Positions 1-6,335 of a stretch of 24,487 nucleotides of DNA are shown piece after piece. The stretch's first letter is position 1. Each line of letters opens with the position of its first letter. The notes beneath the pieces were generated by a model that did not search any database, was not told the DNA's origin, and worked only from the letters and a program-made list of their open reading frames with translations. Source of the stretch: an uncultured bacterium (GTDB lineage: Bacteria; Bacillota; Clostridia; Christensenellales; Borkfalkiaceae); the NCBI GenBank assembly GCA_934871445.1, contig CAKXBD010000017.1, positions 1 through 24,487 on the forward strand. Reading direction: 5' to 3'. A program made the translations under genes and the position numbers.

Positions 1-2
1 GT

Positions 3-488
3 GCAAGTATCCTGATCGCAAGCGGTGTCAGCATGAAGGCGGTACAGGAATGGCTTGGACACAGTACATTCTCCACCACGGCGGACATTTACAGCCACTT
101 GAATTTTTCGTCAAAGCTCGGCATTGCCGATACGCTTTCGGACATTCTCGCGGGAAATACGTCTCTTAAAAGGCAAACTACGCCCGATACGATAGAGACT
201 ATGCAGAAAATATTTTCGACAGCGGAAATAGAAAAGCCTGCAAACGAAAATCATTTGCAGACTTTTGAGGTGTTGGATGAGGACGACGAACCCGTTGAGG
301 AAAATGCAGCAGCGGAAGTTTCGCAAGATGCCTCGCCCGATAATGCCGACGATTTATCTGTTTTCAAAAAAGCGAAAGAAGAAATGTCGCGGCTCGGTTT
401 GGAAACGCTCGACGAATATTTTGAATATCTCGACTTTCAGGAACGCCTGCAAAAACGCCGCGATAAGTCAAAGAATATGGAGATGTAA
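3..488 (+). CDS. Tyrosine recombinase/integrase, C-terminal part (5' end outside window)
   Basis: This is the 3' end of a phage/ICE-type tyrosine recombinase, which performs site-specific integration and excision of a mobile element. The reading frame is open to the left edge; 161 residues are visible. Near the start is the catalytic LGHS (the His that follows the HxxR box), then TTADIYSHL with the nucleophilic Tyr ten residues after that His, the standard spacing. The HxxR box itself lies outside the window. After the Tyr the protein continues for about 131 residues, first as a helix, then as a long acidic linker rich in Asp, Glu and Ala, and finally a charged helix (LDEYFEYLDFQERLQKRRDK). 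Most integrases end 20-40 residues after the Tyr, so this tail is unusual. Base composition resembles the chromosome more than the AT-rich genes beside it. The gene runs towards a tRNA-Ser, consistent with an element integrated at that tRNA. Confidence 0.85.
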   Translation, partial: ASILIASGVSMKAVQEWLGHSTFSTTADIYSHLNFSSKLGIADTLSDILAGNTSLKRQTTPDTIETMQKIFSTAEIEKPANENHLQTFEVLDEDDEPVEENAAAEVSQDASPDNADDLSVFKKAKEEMSRLGLETLDEYFEYLDFQERLQKRRDKSKNMEM

Positions 489-502
489 TGTTTCATTATT
501 GG

Positions 503-769
503 TTAAATCATTCTCCTAATTATATAGTTGCTTACAAAAGATAAATTATCTTTTAATATATCAAAATTTATTTTAAGAGCAAATTGCAAGTCAGATAAGC
601 TTGTTATTGCATTAAAAAAGAGCGAGTTTAAACAATAATTTTTTGAATACATTGTTAAATCCAAATTATATAATAATTCCGCATTTTTATATATAAATGC
701 TTGTTTATCGGAGGATTCATTAATTGCTTTTATTGTTTTCTCTCTTAATTCAATTAACGCTTTTGGCAT
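503..769 (-). CDS. Small hypothetical protein (88 aa), second gene of the DUF1837/HamA-like unit
   Basis: I do not recognise this 88-residue protein. It appears mainly helical: a charged N-terminal helix (about residues 3-30), then a more hydrophobic stretch with many Leu, Phe, Asn and Tyr (about 31-85). There is no signal peptide, clear membrane segment or metal-binding Cys/His cluster. The start is well supported: AGAGGAG lies 9 bases before the ATG, and the first 16 bases overlap the 3' end of the nuclease-like gene, so the two are probably translationally coupled. Composition is as AT-rich as its partner. The stop lies 14 bp from the convergent integrase stop, with no obvious terminator between. 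By position it could be a partner, inhibitor or immunity protein for the nuclease-like protein, or the stub of a longer lost gene. The sequence does not decide between these. Confidence 0.7.
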   Translation of the reverse strand: MPKALIELREKTIKAINESSDKQAFIYKNAELLYNLDLTMYSKNYCLNSLFFNAITSLSDLQFALKINFDILKDNLSFVSNYIIRRMI

Positions 770-1668
770 TTCTTTATCTCCTCTAACTGGTGATTGGCTT
801 CAGTTACAAATGCTTTTCGAAAGTTTTCTTTGTTTATTACGGGGAAAGAAATAACTATATATTCTGTCTTTAATCCAAATAGAGTTTTCTTTTTGATTTT
901 ACGCAATTCATTAAAGATATCAGTTGTGTTGTAATTACCGGCATGCGCTATAAAAATTGGTATTCCAATTGTTTCAATTTTTAATTCATCAATAAATTCA
1001 CTAAAAGTGTAACATAAATTTAAATATTTTTGAAATTCATCTAGAAACTTTGGATTACGACGGAAATTTGTGTTTGTAATATTAAAATATTCCTTACTTA
1101 TTTGAGCCTCATATTTTTCCAAAGACTTATTAATTAATTCAACACCGTTGGATAAATTAGATACAAATTTTGACTCTCCGAAAAATAAGCATTTGTTTTC
1201 CAAAGAGCAATGAACAGTATCAATGCCATATACTGGCATATTAGGACTAGTATTTAAAGCAAATTTTCGAATTACGCAGTCTAAATTAAAATATGTATCT
1301 AATATGATGTTAAAAATATATTCACCAACTCTTCCCCATTTATCTTTTCTTAAATCGGTGGAAAAGTTAATCAGTTCAGCATCTAATATTGCTTTAAGTG
1401 AGGGGTCTAAAAGATCATTAACATTAATGACTTTTTCAAAATCAATAAATTGAATTAGACGATCATAAATTTCTCTGTAGTTTTCAATTGAAAGCTCTGT
1501 TTCCACGTCGATATTGAAAGTAGTATGCGCATTGATAATTTCTGGTGATAATAAATATTCGCATAGTTTACCATAAAAATCAGGTTGAGTTATATGGATA
1601 TATCTAAATTGCTTTTCAGTATACTCACTATATACATCAAAATCTTGAAATCTAGAACAAGTAATCAT
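754..1668 (-). CDS. DUF1837/HamA-like putative PD-(D/E)xK nuclease (304 aa)
   Basis: Probable nuclease-fold protein of the DUF1837 family, which includes HamA of the Hachiman anti-phage system and AbpA. Seen in the sequence: a helical N-terminal half, then GRVGEYIFN (Glu116), a SPNMPVYGIDTVH segment (Asp150), then LFFGESKF (Glu165, Lys167). This E...D...ExK order, with a small-residue/Pro/Gly-Ile-Asp run before the catalytic Asp and a Gly-Glu-Ser-Lys strand, is what I recall of DUF1837. A C-terminal alpha/beta region follows (IPIFIAHAG, YIVISFPV). Length fits known HamA-like proteins at about 300 residues. The ATG is preceded by a modest GGGAAA, with a good promoter 33 bp further upstream. 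GC content is roughly 25-30% by eye, far below the flanking chromosome, which suggests transfer. In Hachiman the partner is the helicase HamB; here the next gene encodes only 88 residues. The family call comes from motif recognition, not a search. Confidence 0.62.
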   Translation of the reverse strand: MITCSRFQDFDVYSEYTEKQFRYIHITQPDFYGKLCEYLLSPEIINAHTTFNIDVETELSIENYREIYDRLIQFIDFEKVINVNDLLDPSLKAILDAELINFSTDLRKDKWGRVGEYIFNIILDTYFNLDCVIRKFALNTSPNMPVYGIDTVHCSLENKCLFFGESKFVSNLSNGVELINKSLEKYEAQISKEYFNITNTNFRRNPKFLDEFQKYLNLCYTFSEFIDELKIETIGIPIFIAHAGNYNTTDIFNELRKIKKKTLFGLKTEYIVISFPVINKENFRKAFVTEANHQLEEIKKCQKR

Positions 1669-1700
1669 TTCAATTTCCCATATCTATAATTATTAAATCA

Positions 1701-1729
1701 ATTATATCATTGTTATCATAAAAAATCAA
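1701..1729 (-). promoter_or_regulatory. SigA-type promoter of the DUF1837/HamA-like unit
   Basis: On the minus strand, TTGATT (1724-1729) and a perfect TATAAT (1701-1706) are separated by 17 bp. Transcription would start near 1694, about 25 bases before the ATG of the nuclease-like gene. It lies just beyond the tRNA terminator, so the unit is transcribed independently of the tRNA. Confidence 0.75.
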
Positions 1730-1750
1730 GAGCGATTGATATAACAAAAT

Positions 1751-1783
1751 ACCGAGCCTAGTTAAAATCATTTTAGGCTCGGT
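1751..1783 (-). terminator. Rho-independent terminator of tRNA-Ser
   Basis: Perfect 10-bp arms (ACCGAGCCTA at 1751-1760 and TAGGCTCGGT at 1774-1783) flank an AT-rich 13-base loop. On the minus strand they are followed by ATTTTGTTAT. The hairpin begins two bases past the tRNA CCA end. Confidence 0.8.
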
Positions 1784-1784
1784 A

Positions 1785-1872
1785 TGGCGGAAGGTGAGGG
1801 ATTCGAACCCCCGGACCCTTGCAGGTCTCCAGTTTTCAAGACTGGTGCCATCGACCTCTCTGCCAACCTTCC
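1785..1872 (-). tRNA. tRNA-Ser (anticodon UGA)
   Basis: Class II tRNA on the minus strand. The 7-bp acceptor stem GGAAGGT pairs with ACCTTCC, the discriminator is G and the CCA end is encoded (TGG at 1785-1787 on the plus strand). The anticodon arm is CCAGT-CTTGAAA-ACTGG with TGA at 1836-1838. A long variable arm and a T-arm with GGTTCGAATCC follow, all typical of serine tRNA reading UCA. Its 3' end faces the integrase-bearing island, the usual geometry for integration into a tRNA gene. Confidence 0.96.
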
Positions 1873-1880
1873 GTGTTAAA

Positions 1881-1905
1881 ATTGCCGAAAAATCGGCAAT
1901 TTTTT
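1881..1905 (+). terminator. Hairpin with T-run just 5' of tRNA-Ser, probably bidirectional
   Basis: ATTGCCGA (1881-1888) pairs with TCGGCAAT (1893-1900) around four A's, followed by TTTTT on the plus strand. It sits 8 bp before the tRNA 5' end. On the minus strand the trailing T-run is shorter (TTTT), so it is best as a plus-strand terminator, yet no gene upstream on that strand needs one nearby. Confidence 0.6.
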
Positions 1906-2027
1906 ATTCAGTTTTGCGTTTCTACAAGTTTTGACCGCTTGTTTTGCAATTTGTAGAAAAGTTTGTAGAATTTACGGCGTTCGCAAAAGGTTTGTAGAAA
2001 ACTGACTTGCAAATCGACCGCTTTGAC

Positions 2028-2042
2028 GGTAAATATTTTACC
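2028..2042. other. Inverted repeat GGTAAA-N3-TTTACC
   Basis: GGTAAATATTTTACC has perfect 6-bp arms. It overlaps the -10 box of a possible minus-strand promoter, and a further GGTAAAA occurs at 2054-2060. It could be an operator. No regulator gene is nearby to assign it to. Confidence 0.35.
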
Positions 2043-2064
2043 ACAAAATACAGGGTAAAATCAA
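2035..2064 (-). promoter_or_regulatory. Possible promoter for tRNA-Ser
   Basis: On the minus strand, TTGATT (2059-2064) and TAAAAT (2035-2040) are separated by 18 bp. If used, it would give a leader of about 155 bases that crosses the repeat cluster and the 1881-1905 hairpin before the tRNA. A closer promoter is not obvious, so this is tentative. Confidence 0.35.
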
Positions 2065-2291
2065 CCGCTTGCGGGGCAAATCAGCCGAAGTACCGTTTCC
2101 GTTGTAGAAACAAGTAGCGCGTTTAGACCGCTTGATTTCAAGCGCATTTCAAGACCGCCTCGTTATGACCGCTTCGATAACACTCCGTATACTTTCGGCT
2201 TTTATTATACCTCCTTTTCGAAGAATTGTCAATGATTTTTCACTTTTCCAATTTATTTTTCCTATTTCTGTCATCCATATGCCTTTTCTAT

Positions 2292-2320
2292 TTGACATCC
2301 CTACGGGTTTGTGCTACAAT
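2292..2320 (+). promoter_or_regulatory. SigA-type promoter of ktrBA
   Basis: Perfect TTGACA (2292-2297), 17-bp spacer and TACAAT (2315-2320). The start site would be near 2327, about 22 bases before the ktrB ATG. The leader is too short for a c-di-AMP riboswitch or any structured element. The promoter lies inside a longer open frame that begins at 2226, which argues against starts upstream of 2349. Confidence 0.85.
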
Positions 2321-2348
2321 ACTCTCAAAGATTTTTCGGAAAAACATC

Positions 2349-3713
2349 ATGAAACTGAAAACAAAATCGAAACTATCCGTTTGGCAGTATCTTTCTTTGG
2401 GATATCTGTCCGTCATTCTCATCGGAAGCGCTCTCCTCATGCTTCCTTTCGCCACCAAAGACGGAGAGTCTACTTCCTATATCAACGCCCTCTTTACTTC
2501 TACTTCGGCGACCTGCGTTACGGGACTCGTCCCCTATGATACCAATACTCATTGGAGCATTTTCGGCCAGGTCGTCATTATTCTGCTCATTCAGACGGGC
2601 GGACTCGGATTCATGACTTTTGTTTCCGTGCTCATCAACATTCTAGGAAGAAATCTCGGACTCTATGAAAAGAAGGCCTTCATGCATTCTGCGGGAGAAG
2701 GCAATCTGAGCGGCATTCGCCGATTGATCCGACGCATCTTCATCGGAACCGGCATTTTCGAGGGGTTGGGAGCTGTATTTCTTTCCATTCGTTTCATCCC
2801 CGATTTCGGGATCGGAAAGGGAATCTATTATTCTATATGGCACTCCGTTTCCGCCTTCTGCAACGCAGGGTTCGACCTCATGGGAGGTTTATTCGGAGGC
2901 GAAAAATTCGTTTCTTTTACCCATTACGCCACCGATCCCATCGTCTCCCTCACCATCTCTTTTCTCATCATTATCGGAGGTTTGGGATTCTGCGTCTGGG
3001 GAGATATTGTAGATACCAGATGTAATTTCAAAAAATTCCGTCTGCACACCAAAGTCGTGTTGTTTGTCAACACCCTCCTTCTCCTCATTTCTACTTTGCT
3101 CTTTTTCTTTTTCGAACGAAATAATCCCACTTACGGGGATTTCTCTTTTGGGGATAAATGGTTGGTAGCATTTTTTAATGCCACTACTCCTCGCACGGCC
3201 GGCTTCAACACCGTTGACCTCTCCTCTCTCTCCGACAGCGGATACCTTTTGACCGTCATGCTCATGTTTATCGGCGGAAGCTCCGGCTCTACCGCGGGCG
3301 GTATTAAAGTAAATACGCTCGCCGTTATTCTCATGGGAATGATAGCGGCTTTCCGCGGACGCAACGACATCGATATCGGCAAGCGCAGAGTTGCCTACTC
3401 CCTCGTACATCAGGCTCTTGCGATTTTCGTTTCCTGTCTCATTGTCGTCATGACCGCCACTTTATTCATCTGCGCCGTCGAACCCGATACGGTCGCTCCT
3501 TTCAAAGAAGTACTCTTTGAAACCGTATCCGCAATCGGAACGGTAGGATTGAGCATGTCTCTCACCCCCGTGCTGTCCGCGGCATCGAAAATTATTCTTA
3601 TACTGTTAATGTATACGGGCAGAGTAGGGATTTTGACGCTTGCGCTCGCGTTCGGGGAAAGCAGAAAGACATCGGAGGTCAGAAAACCGCTCGACACTCT
3701 TTTGATAGGCTGA
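2349..3713 (+). CDS. ktrB: KtrB/TrkH-type potassium uptake membrane subunit (454 aa)
   Basis: Integral membrane K+ (or Na+-coupled K+) translocation subunit that works with the cytoplasmic gating subunit KtrA. Four membrane-pore-membrane repeats are visible through their selectivity-filter glycines: TCVTGL (55-60), FCNAGF (170-175), PRTAGF (281-286) and GTVGLS (397-402), the order and style of KtrB. The SSGSTAGGIK stretch (311-320) is the flexible intramembrane gate region of the third repeat. Length matches B. subtilis KtrB (about 445). The frame is open back to 2226, but ATG 2349 is chosen: a consensus promoter lies at 2292-2320, GGAAAA lies 8 bases upstream, and the N-terminus starts like family members just before the first helix. 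It is followed 33 bp later by ktrA in one operon. Confidence 0.95.
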   Translation: MKLKTKSKLSVWQYLSLGYLSVILIGSALLMLPFATKDGESTSYINALFTSTSATCVTGLVPYDTNTHWSIFGQVVIILLIQTGGLGFMTFVSVLINILGRNLGLYEKKAFMHSAGEGNLSGIRRLIRRIFIGTGIFEGLGAVFLSIRFIPDFGIGKGIYYSIWHSVSAFCNAGFDLMGGLFGGEKFVSFTHYATDPIVSLTISFLIIIGGLGFCVWGDIVDTRCNFKKFRLHTKVVLFVNTLLLLISTLLFFFFERNNPTYGDFSFGDKWLVAFFNATTPRTAGFNTVDLSSLSDSGYLLTVMLMFIGGSSGSTAGGIKVNTLAVILMGMIAAFRGRNDIDIGKRRVAYSLVHQALAIFVSCLIVVMTATLFICAVEPDTVAPFKEVLFETVSAIGTVGLSMSLTPVLSAASKIILILLMYTGRVGILTLALAFGESRKTSEVRKPLDTLLIG

Positions 3714-3746
3714 TCGATACAGAAGTTTTAAGGAGTACAATTTACT

Positions 3747-4403
3747 ATGAAATCCATTTTACTGATAGGTATGGGAAAATTCGGCCAAACGTTGGGCGAA
3801 AGATTTCTGAGTATGGGCGACGAAGTGATGATCGTAGACAAAAACGAATCCATCATCAACGCCTTAGCCCCCAAGTATACGGGCGCCCTCATTGCAAATT
3901 GCATGAATGCCGACAGTCTCGCCACAATGGATATTCCCTCATTCGATATCTGCGTCGTGGCAATCGGAGACGATTTCCAATCCTCTCTCGAAATTACTTC
4001 CCTGTTGAAGGATTTGGGGGCAAAATACGTCGTATCCAAAGCGACCACGGAAATCCAGCGGAAATTCCTCCTTCGCAACGGCGCCGACGAAGTCGTTTAT
4101 CCCGACCACGATATCGCCGAAAAGCTGGCCGTTAAGCTCAATGCCGCAAAAGTATACGATTATATCGAGCTGGATTCGGAATACTCTATTTTTGAAATCG
4201 CCGTCCCCAATGAGTGGTACAAAAAGAAAATCGTCGACGTCGACCCGCGCAGAAGATACGGCATTAATATCCTCACCATTAAAAAAGACCATGCCATCGT
4301 TCCCTCCCCGGACGCGGAATATTTATTCTCGGAAGGAGATCACATGGTTGTTTTCGGAAATACCGAAAAAATTCTCGCTTTCGCAAACAAGAAAAAGAAA
4401 TAA
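3747..4403 (+). CDS. ktrA: KtrA/TrkA-type RCK subunit controlling potassium uptake (218 aa)
   Basis: Cytoplasmic regulatory subunit that forms a ring on KtrB and gates it in response to nucleotides; in known KtrA proteins the C-terminal domain binds c-di-AMP. The N-terminal RCK_N Rossmann domain starts with GMGKFG (residues 8-13), fitting GxGxxG, and has the acidic residue at the end of strand 2 (IVDKNE, Asp31). An RCK_C domain spans about 140-216 (FEIAVPNEWYKKKIVDVD ... GDHMVVFG). Length is normal for KtrA (about 220) and half that of double-domain TrkA. AAGGAG lies 11 bases before the ATG. It is co-transcribed with ktrB and followed by the terminator at 4512. Confidence 0.95.
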   Translation: MKSILLIGMGKFGQTLGERFLSMGDEVMIVDKNESIINALAPKYTGALIANCMNADSLATMDIPSFDICVVAIGDDFQSSLEITSLLKDLGAKYVVSKATTEIQRKFLLRNGADEVVYPDHDIAEKLAVKLNAAKVYDYIELDSEYSIFEIAVPNEWYKKKIVDVDPRRRYGINILTIKKDHAIVPSPDAEYLFSEGDHMVVFGNTEKILAFANKKKK

Positions 4404-4511
4404 ATCGTAAAGAGCGGACAAAAAACACAGGCGGCATGGAAACGAGACAAATAAGCCGCCGGATTAAAACAGATCAATCCTGAAACACGGCGCAGAAAGA
4501 AAACAAGACAT

Positions 4512-4540
4512 AAAAATCCCCCGCTATGCGGAGGATTTTT
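4512..4540. terminator. Bidirectional terminator between ktrA and the convergent membrane protein gene
   Basis: AAAAATCC (4512-4519) pairs with GGATTTTT (4533-4540), and an inner CCGC pairs with GCGG, with one mismatch between the two helices. T-runs on both strands suit two convergent operons. A weaker inverted repeat, GGCGGC (4430-4435) with GCCGCC (4455-4460), precedes it in the ktrA 3' region. Confidence 0.8.
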
Positions 4541-4556
4541 ATTATATTATATTTTA

Positions 4557-4997
4557 TTATAACCGCTCGTATTTCTTTTTGAATACGATCCCCGCGATCA
4601 TCGATGCCGCCGTAAGGAGCGCGCACACCGCCGCGCGAATCAAGCCGCCCCAAGAAAATTCGGACGCGAGATGTACGGCGACCATGAGAAAGCACACAAC
4701 GCCCACCCAGCCGACTATGAAAAATATATTTCTCAGGGCATGGCAGCGCGCTTTATCCCGAAAATCGGGCTGTTTCCGTTCTTCTTCGGGCGCGGCGTAC
4801 TTATCTAAACCGTAAATTCCGAAAAACAACAGTACTCCGCCGATCGCCGCAATACCGAACCCTATGAGAGCTTCCAGCCAGCCGGAAGCAAAGGAGACGA
4901 AGCCGTAAACGCCTCCTCCGATCGTCAAAAATCCCCCCGCGATCACTTCGCCGATCGCCGAATCGTATCTTTTCGGTCTTCTTCCGTAATCTCTCAT
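4557..4997 (-). CDS. Hypothetical four-helix membrane protein (146 aa)
   Basis: I do not recognise the family. Four hydrophobic segments are visible at about residues 16-36, 41-63, 90-111 and 118-139. They form two hairpins joined by a charged cytoplasmic-looking loop (residues 65-88, rich in Glu, Arg, Lys and Asp). The N-terminus is basic (RRPKR), suggesting it stays in the cytoplasm. The first two helices are Gly-rich and similar in style to each other, as in small DUF-type membrane proteins. AAAGGA precedes the ATG. The gene starts 30 bp after the degV stop on the same strand with no promoter visible between, so it is probably the second gene of a degV operon. Nothing in the sequence indicates a function. 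Confidence 0.8.
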   Translation of the reverse strand: MRDYGRRPKRYDSAIGEVIAGGFLTIGGGVYGFVSFASGWLEALIGFGIAAIGGVLLFFGIYGLDKYAAPEEERKQPDFRDKARCHALRNIFFIVGWVGVVCFLMVAVHLASEFSWGGLIRAAVCALLTAASMIAGIVFKKKYERL

Positions 4998-5027
4998 AAT
5001 CCTTTTTCTCCGTTAGCCCTCTGACTC

Positions 5028-5903
5028 TCAGCGGTGACGTCCCTTGAAAAACAACGCTACCGTTCCCGCGCCCGCATGCGTACCGATGACGGGACCGATA
5101 TAGCTCACTAAAATTTCATGGCCGGGGAATTTTTCTTCGAGGAGACGAATGAGATAATCCACATCCTCCCGGCAATCGCCGTGACTGATAAAAATGGGAT
5201 CGTCCTTTTCCATCGTCTGCAATGCTTCCATATACTTCACGAGCGCCTGAACGGATTTCTTTCTGCCCATCGTCTTGGATACGGGCACGAGATGCCCCGC
5301 GTCGTCCACGTGAAGTACGGGCTTGATGTTCAGCACGGAGCCCATCACCGCGGTAGCCGTGGAAACCCGTCCGCCGCGTTTCAAATGGAACAGGTTATCG
5401 ACCGTAAAATAATGGCAAATATACGGTTTAAGTTTCTCGGCGTATTCCGCCGTTTCCTCTATCGTCGCCCCCGAATCCGCCTTTTTCATGACGTAATCCA
5501 CGAAAAGCCCTTCGCCCATGGACGCACAAAGAGAATCCACCACCAAAACCGTCCGATCGGGATATTTTTCTTTGAGTTCCTTCGCCGCTACGCGATAGCT
5601 CCCCTCTGTGCCCGAAAGTCCGGAGGAAAACGCGAGAACCAAAACGTCCCGACCCGCGGAAAGAAATTTTTCAAAATGTGTCTTTGCCGCCTCCGCCGTC
5701 ACCTGATAGGTCGTCGGCATGGCTCCCGCACGGAGCTTTGCATAAAACGCTTTGGCGTCGATTCGCTCCCCGTCCTCCCCTTCATAGTTGACTCCGTCCA
5801 TCAAAAAGCCGAGATGAACACACTCCAGCCCGTGCTCTTTATAATATTCTTCGGGCAGATCGCAGGAAGAATCCGTAACAATTTCAAAAAGTCTCTTTCC
5901 CAT
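5028..5903 (-). CDS. DegV family fatty-acid-binding protein (291 aa)
   Basis: Cytoplasmic DegV/FakB-type protein that binds a fatty acid and presents it to the kinase FakA for acyl-phosphate formation, feeding exogenous fatty acids into phospholipids. Family signatures in order: IVTDSSCDLP (residues 8-17), SSGLSGT, VDSLCASMGEGLFV, LKRGGRVSTA with KPVL shortly after, SHGDCREDVDYL and GPVIGTHAGAGTVALFF at the C-terminus. Length is typical (280-290). AAGGAG lies 9 bases before the ATG, with a near-perfect promoter upstream. A FakA homologue is encoded at 16507-18153 in the same window, so both halves of the system are close but not co-transcribed. Which paralogue type (saturated or unsaturated acyl preference) cannot be told from this alone. 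Confidence 0.95.
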   Translation of the reverse strand: MGKRLFEIVTDSSCDLPEEYYKEHGLECVHLGFLMDGVNYEGEDGERIDAKAFYAKLRAGAMPTTYQVTAEAAKTHFEKFLSAGRDVLVLAFSSGLSGTEGSYRVAAKELKEKYPDRTVLVVDSLCASMGEGLFVDYVMKKADSGATIEETAEYAEKLKPYICHYFTVDNLFHLKRGGRVSTATAVMGSVLNIKPVLHVDDAGHLVPVSKTMGRKKSVQALVKYMEALQTMEKDDPIFISHGDCREDVDYLIRLLEEKFPGHEILVSYIGPVIGTHAGAGTVALFFKGRHR

Positions 5904-5953
5904 AAGTATGTACTCCTTATTTACATGCTATTATAATCCATTTTACATCTGTC

Positions 5954-5982
5954 ATTATACTATATTTCCTTCTCCCTGTCAA
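5954..5982 (-). promoter_or_regulatory. SigA-type promoter of the degV operon
   Basis: On the minus strand, perfect TTGACA (5977-5982) and perfect TATAAT (5954-5959) are separated by 17 bp. The leader is about 45 bases. The tetranucleotide tract begins about 110 bp upstream of the -35 box. Confidence 0.88.
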
Positions 5983-6003
5983 GCCTCCGCCGTTTTCACT
6001 GAC

Positions 6004-6039
6004 AAAAAAAGGGATTTTGTTCGGATAAAAAGCCCTTTT
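6004..6039 (-). terminator. Possible terminator of the minD operon
   Basis: On the minus strand, AAAAGGG (6033-6039) can pair with CCCTTTT (6007-6013) across a 19-base loop and is followed by further T's. The stem is only 7 bp and the loop is long, so support is moderate. It lies between the degV promoter and the tetranucleotide tract. Confidence 0.45.
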
Positions 6040-6094
6040 GAAACGAAACGGGAAACAGGGAACGAAGGGGAAATGAGAGAATTGAGGAATAGGC

Positions 6095-6278
6095 GAACGA
6101 ACAGATGAACGGACGAACGGACGAACGGACGAACGGACGGACGAACGGACGGACGGACGAACGGACGGTCGAACGAACGAACGAGCGAACGAACGGACGA
6201 ACGAACGAGCGAACGAACGGGCGAACGGGCGAACGAACGGGCGAACGAACGGGCGAACGGACGAACAGGCCAATGAAC
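6095..6278. repeat. Tetranucleotide tract of 46 tandem 4-bp units (GAAC/GGAC/GGGC)
   Basis: The gene-free stretch 5904-6335 is dominated by this tract. Read from 6095, it divides into 46 consecutive 4-mers without a single shift of phase. By my count there are 25 GAAC, 11 GGAC, 4 GGGC, 2 GAGC, and one each of GGTC, AGAT, AGGC and CAAT. The first half is mostly GAAC/GGAC alternation and the second half tends to GAAC-GAAC-GGGC. Because 12 bp give four codons, all six frames are almost free of stops and yield spurious Arg-Thr-Asn-Gly or Val-Arg-Ser-Pro proteins. No start with a ribosome site supports translation. The tract separates the minD operon from the degV promoter. Confidence 0.93.
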
Positions 6279-6335
6279 GGAGAGACGAAAGGTTTTCGAC
6301 AAAGATAAAATCGCCCGGTTCCCGAAAAGCTCGCC

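Larger units (their letters stand above)
1919..2174. repeat. Cluster of short interspersed repeats (TTGTAGAA and CCGCTT motifs) in a non-coding region
   Basis: This covers most of the gene-free stretch from 1873 to 2291. TTGTAGAA occurs directly at 1951, 1963, 1992 and 2102. An inverted copy at 1919 forms a perfect 9-bp inverted repeat (TTTCTACAA/TTGTAGAAA) with the 1951 copy. A second motif, (G/A)ACCGC(T/C)T, starts at 1933, 2016, 2063, 2126, 2153 and 2167. Spacing is irregular, so this is neither a CRISPR nor a simple tandem repeat. Possible roles are recombinase or regulator binding sites near the tRNA, or degenerate mobile DNA. I see no open frame of note here. Confidence 0.6.

Noticed and set aside
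503..769. Truncated HamB helicase
   Set aside because: The 88 residues show no Walker A, DEAD/DEAH or other helicase motif, and the frame has its own ribosome site and a proper start.
2226..2348. N-terminal extension of ktrB from 2226
   Set aside because: The ktrB promoter (2292-2320) lies inside it, and the extension has no ribosome site or resemblance to KtrB N-termini.
2321..2348. c-di-AMP (ydaO-type) riboswitch ahead of ktrBA
   Set aside because: The predicted leader is only about 22 bases.
6095..6278. CRISPR array
   Set aside because: The repeats are contiguous 4-mers with no spacers. No repeat-spacer structure or cas gene is in the window.
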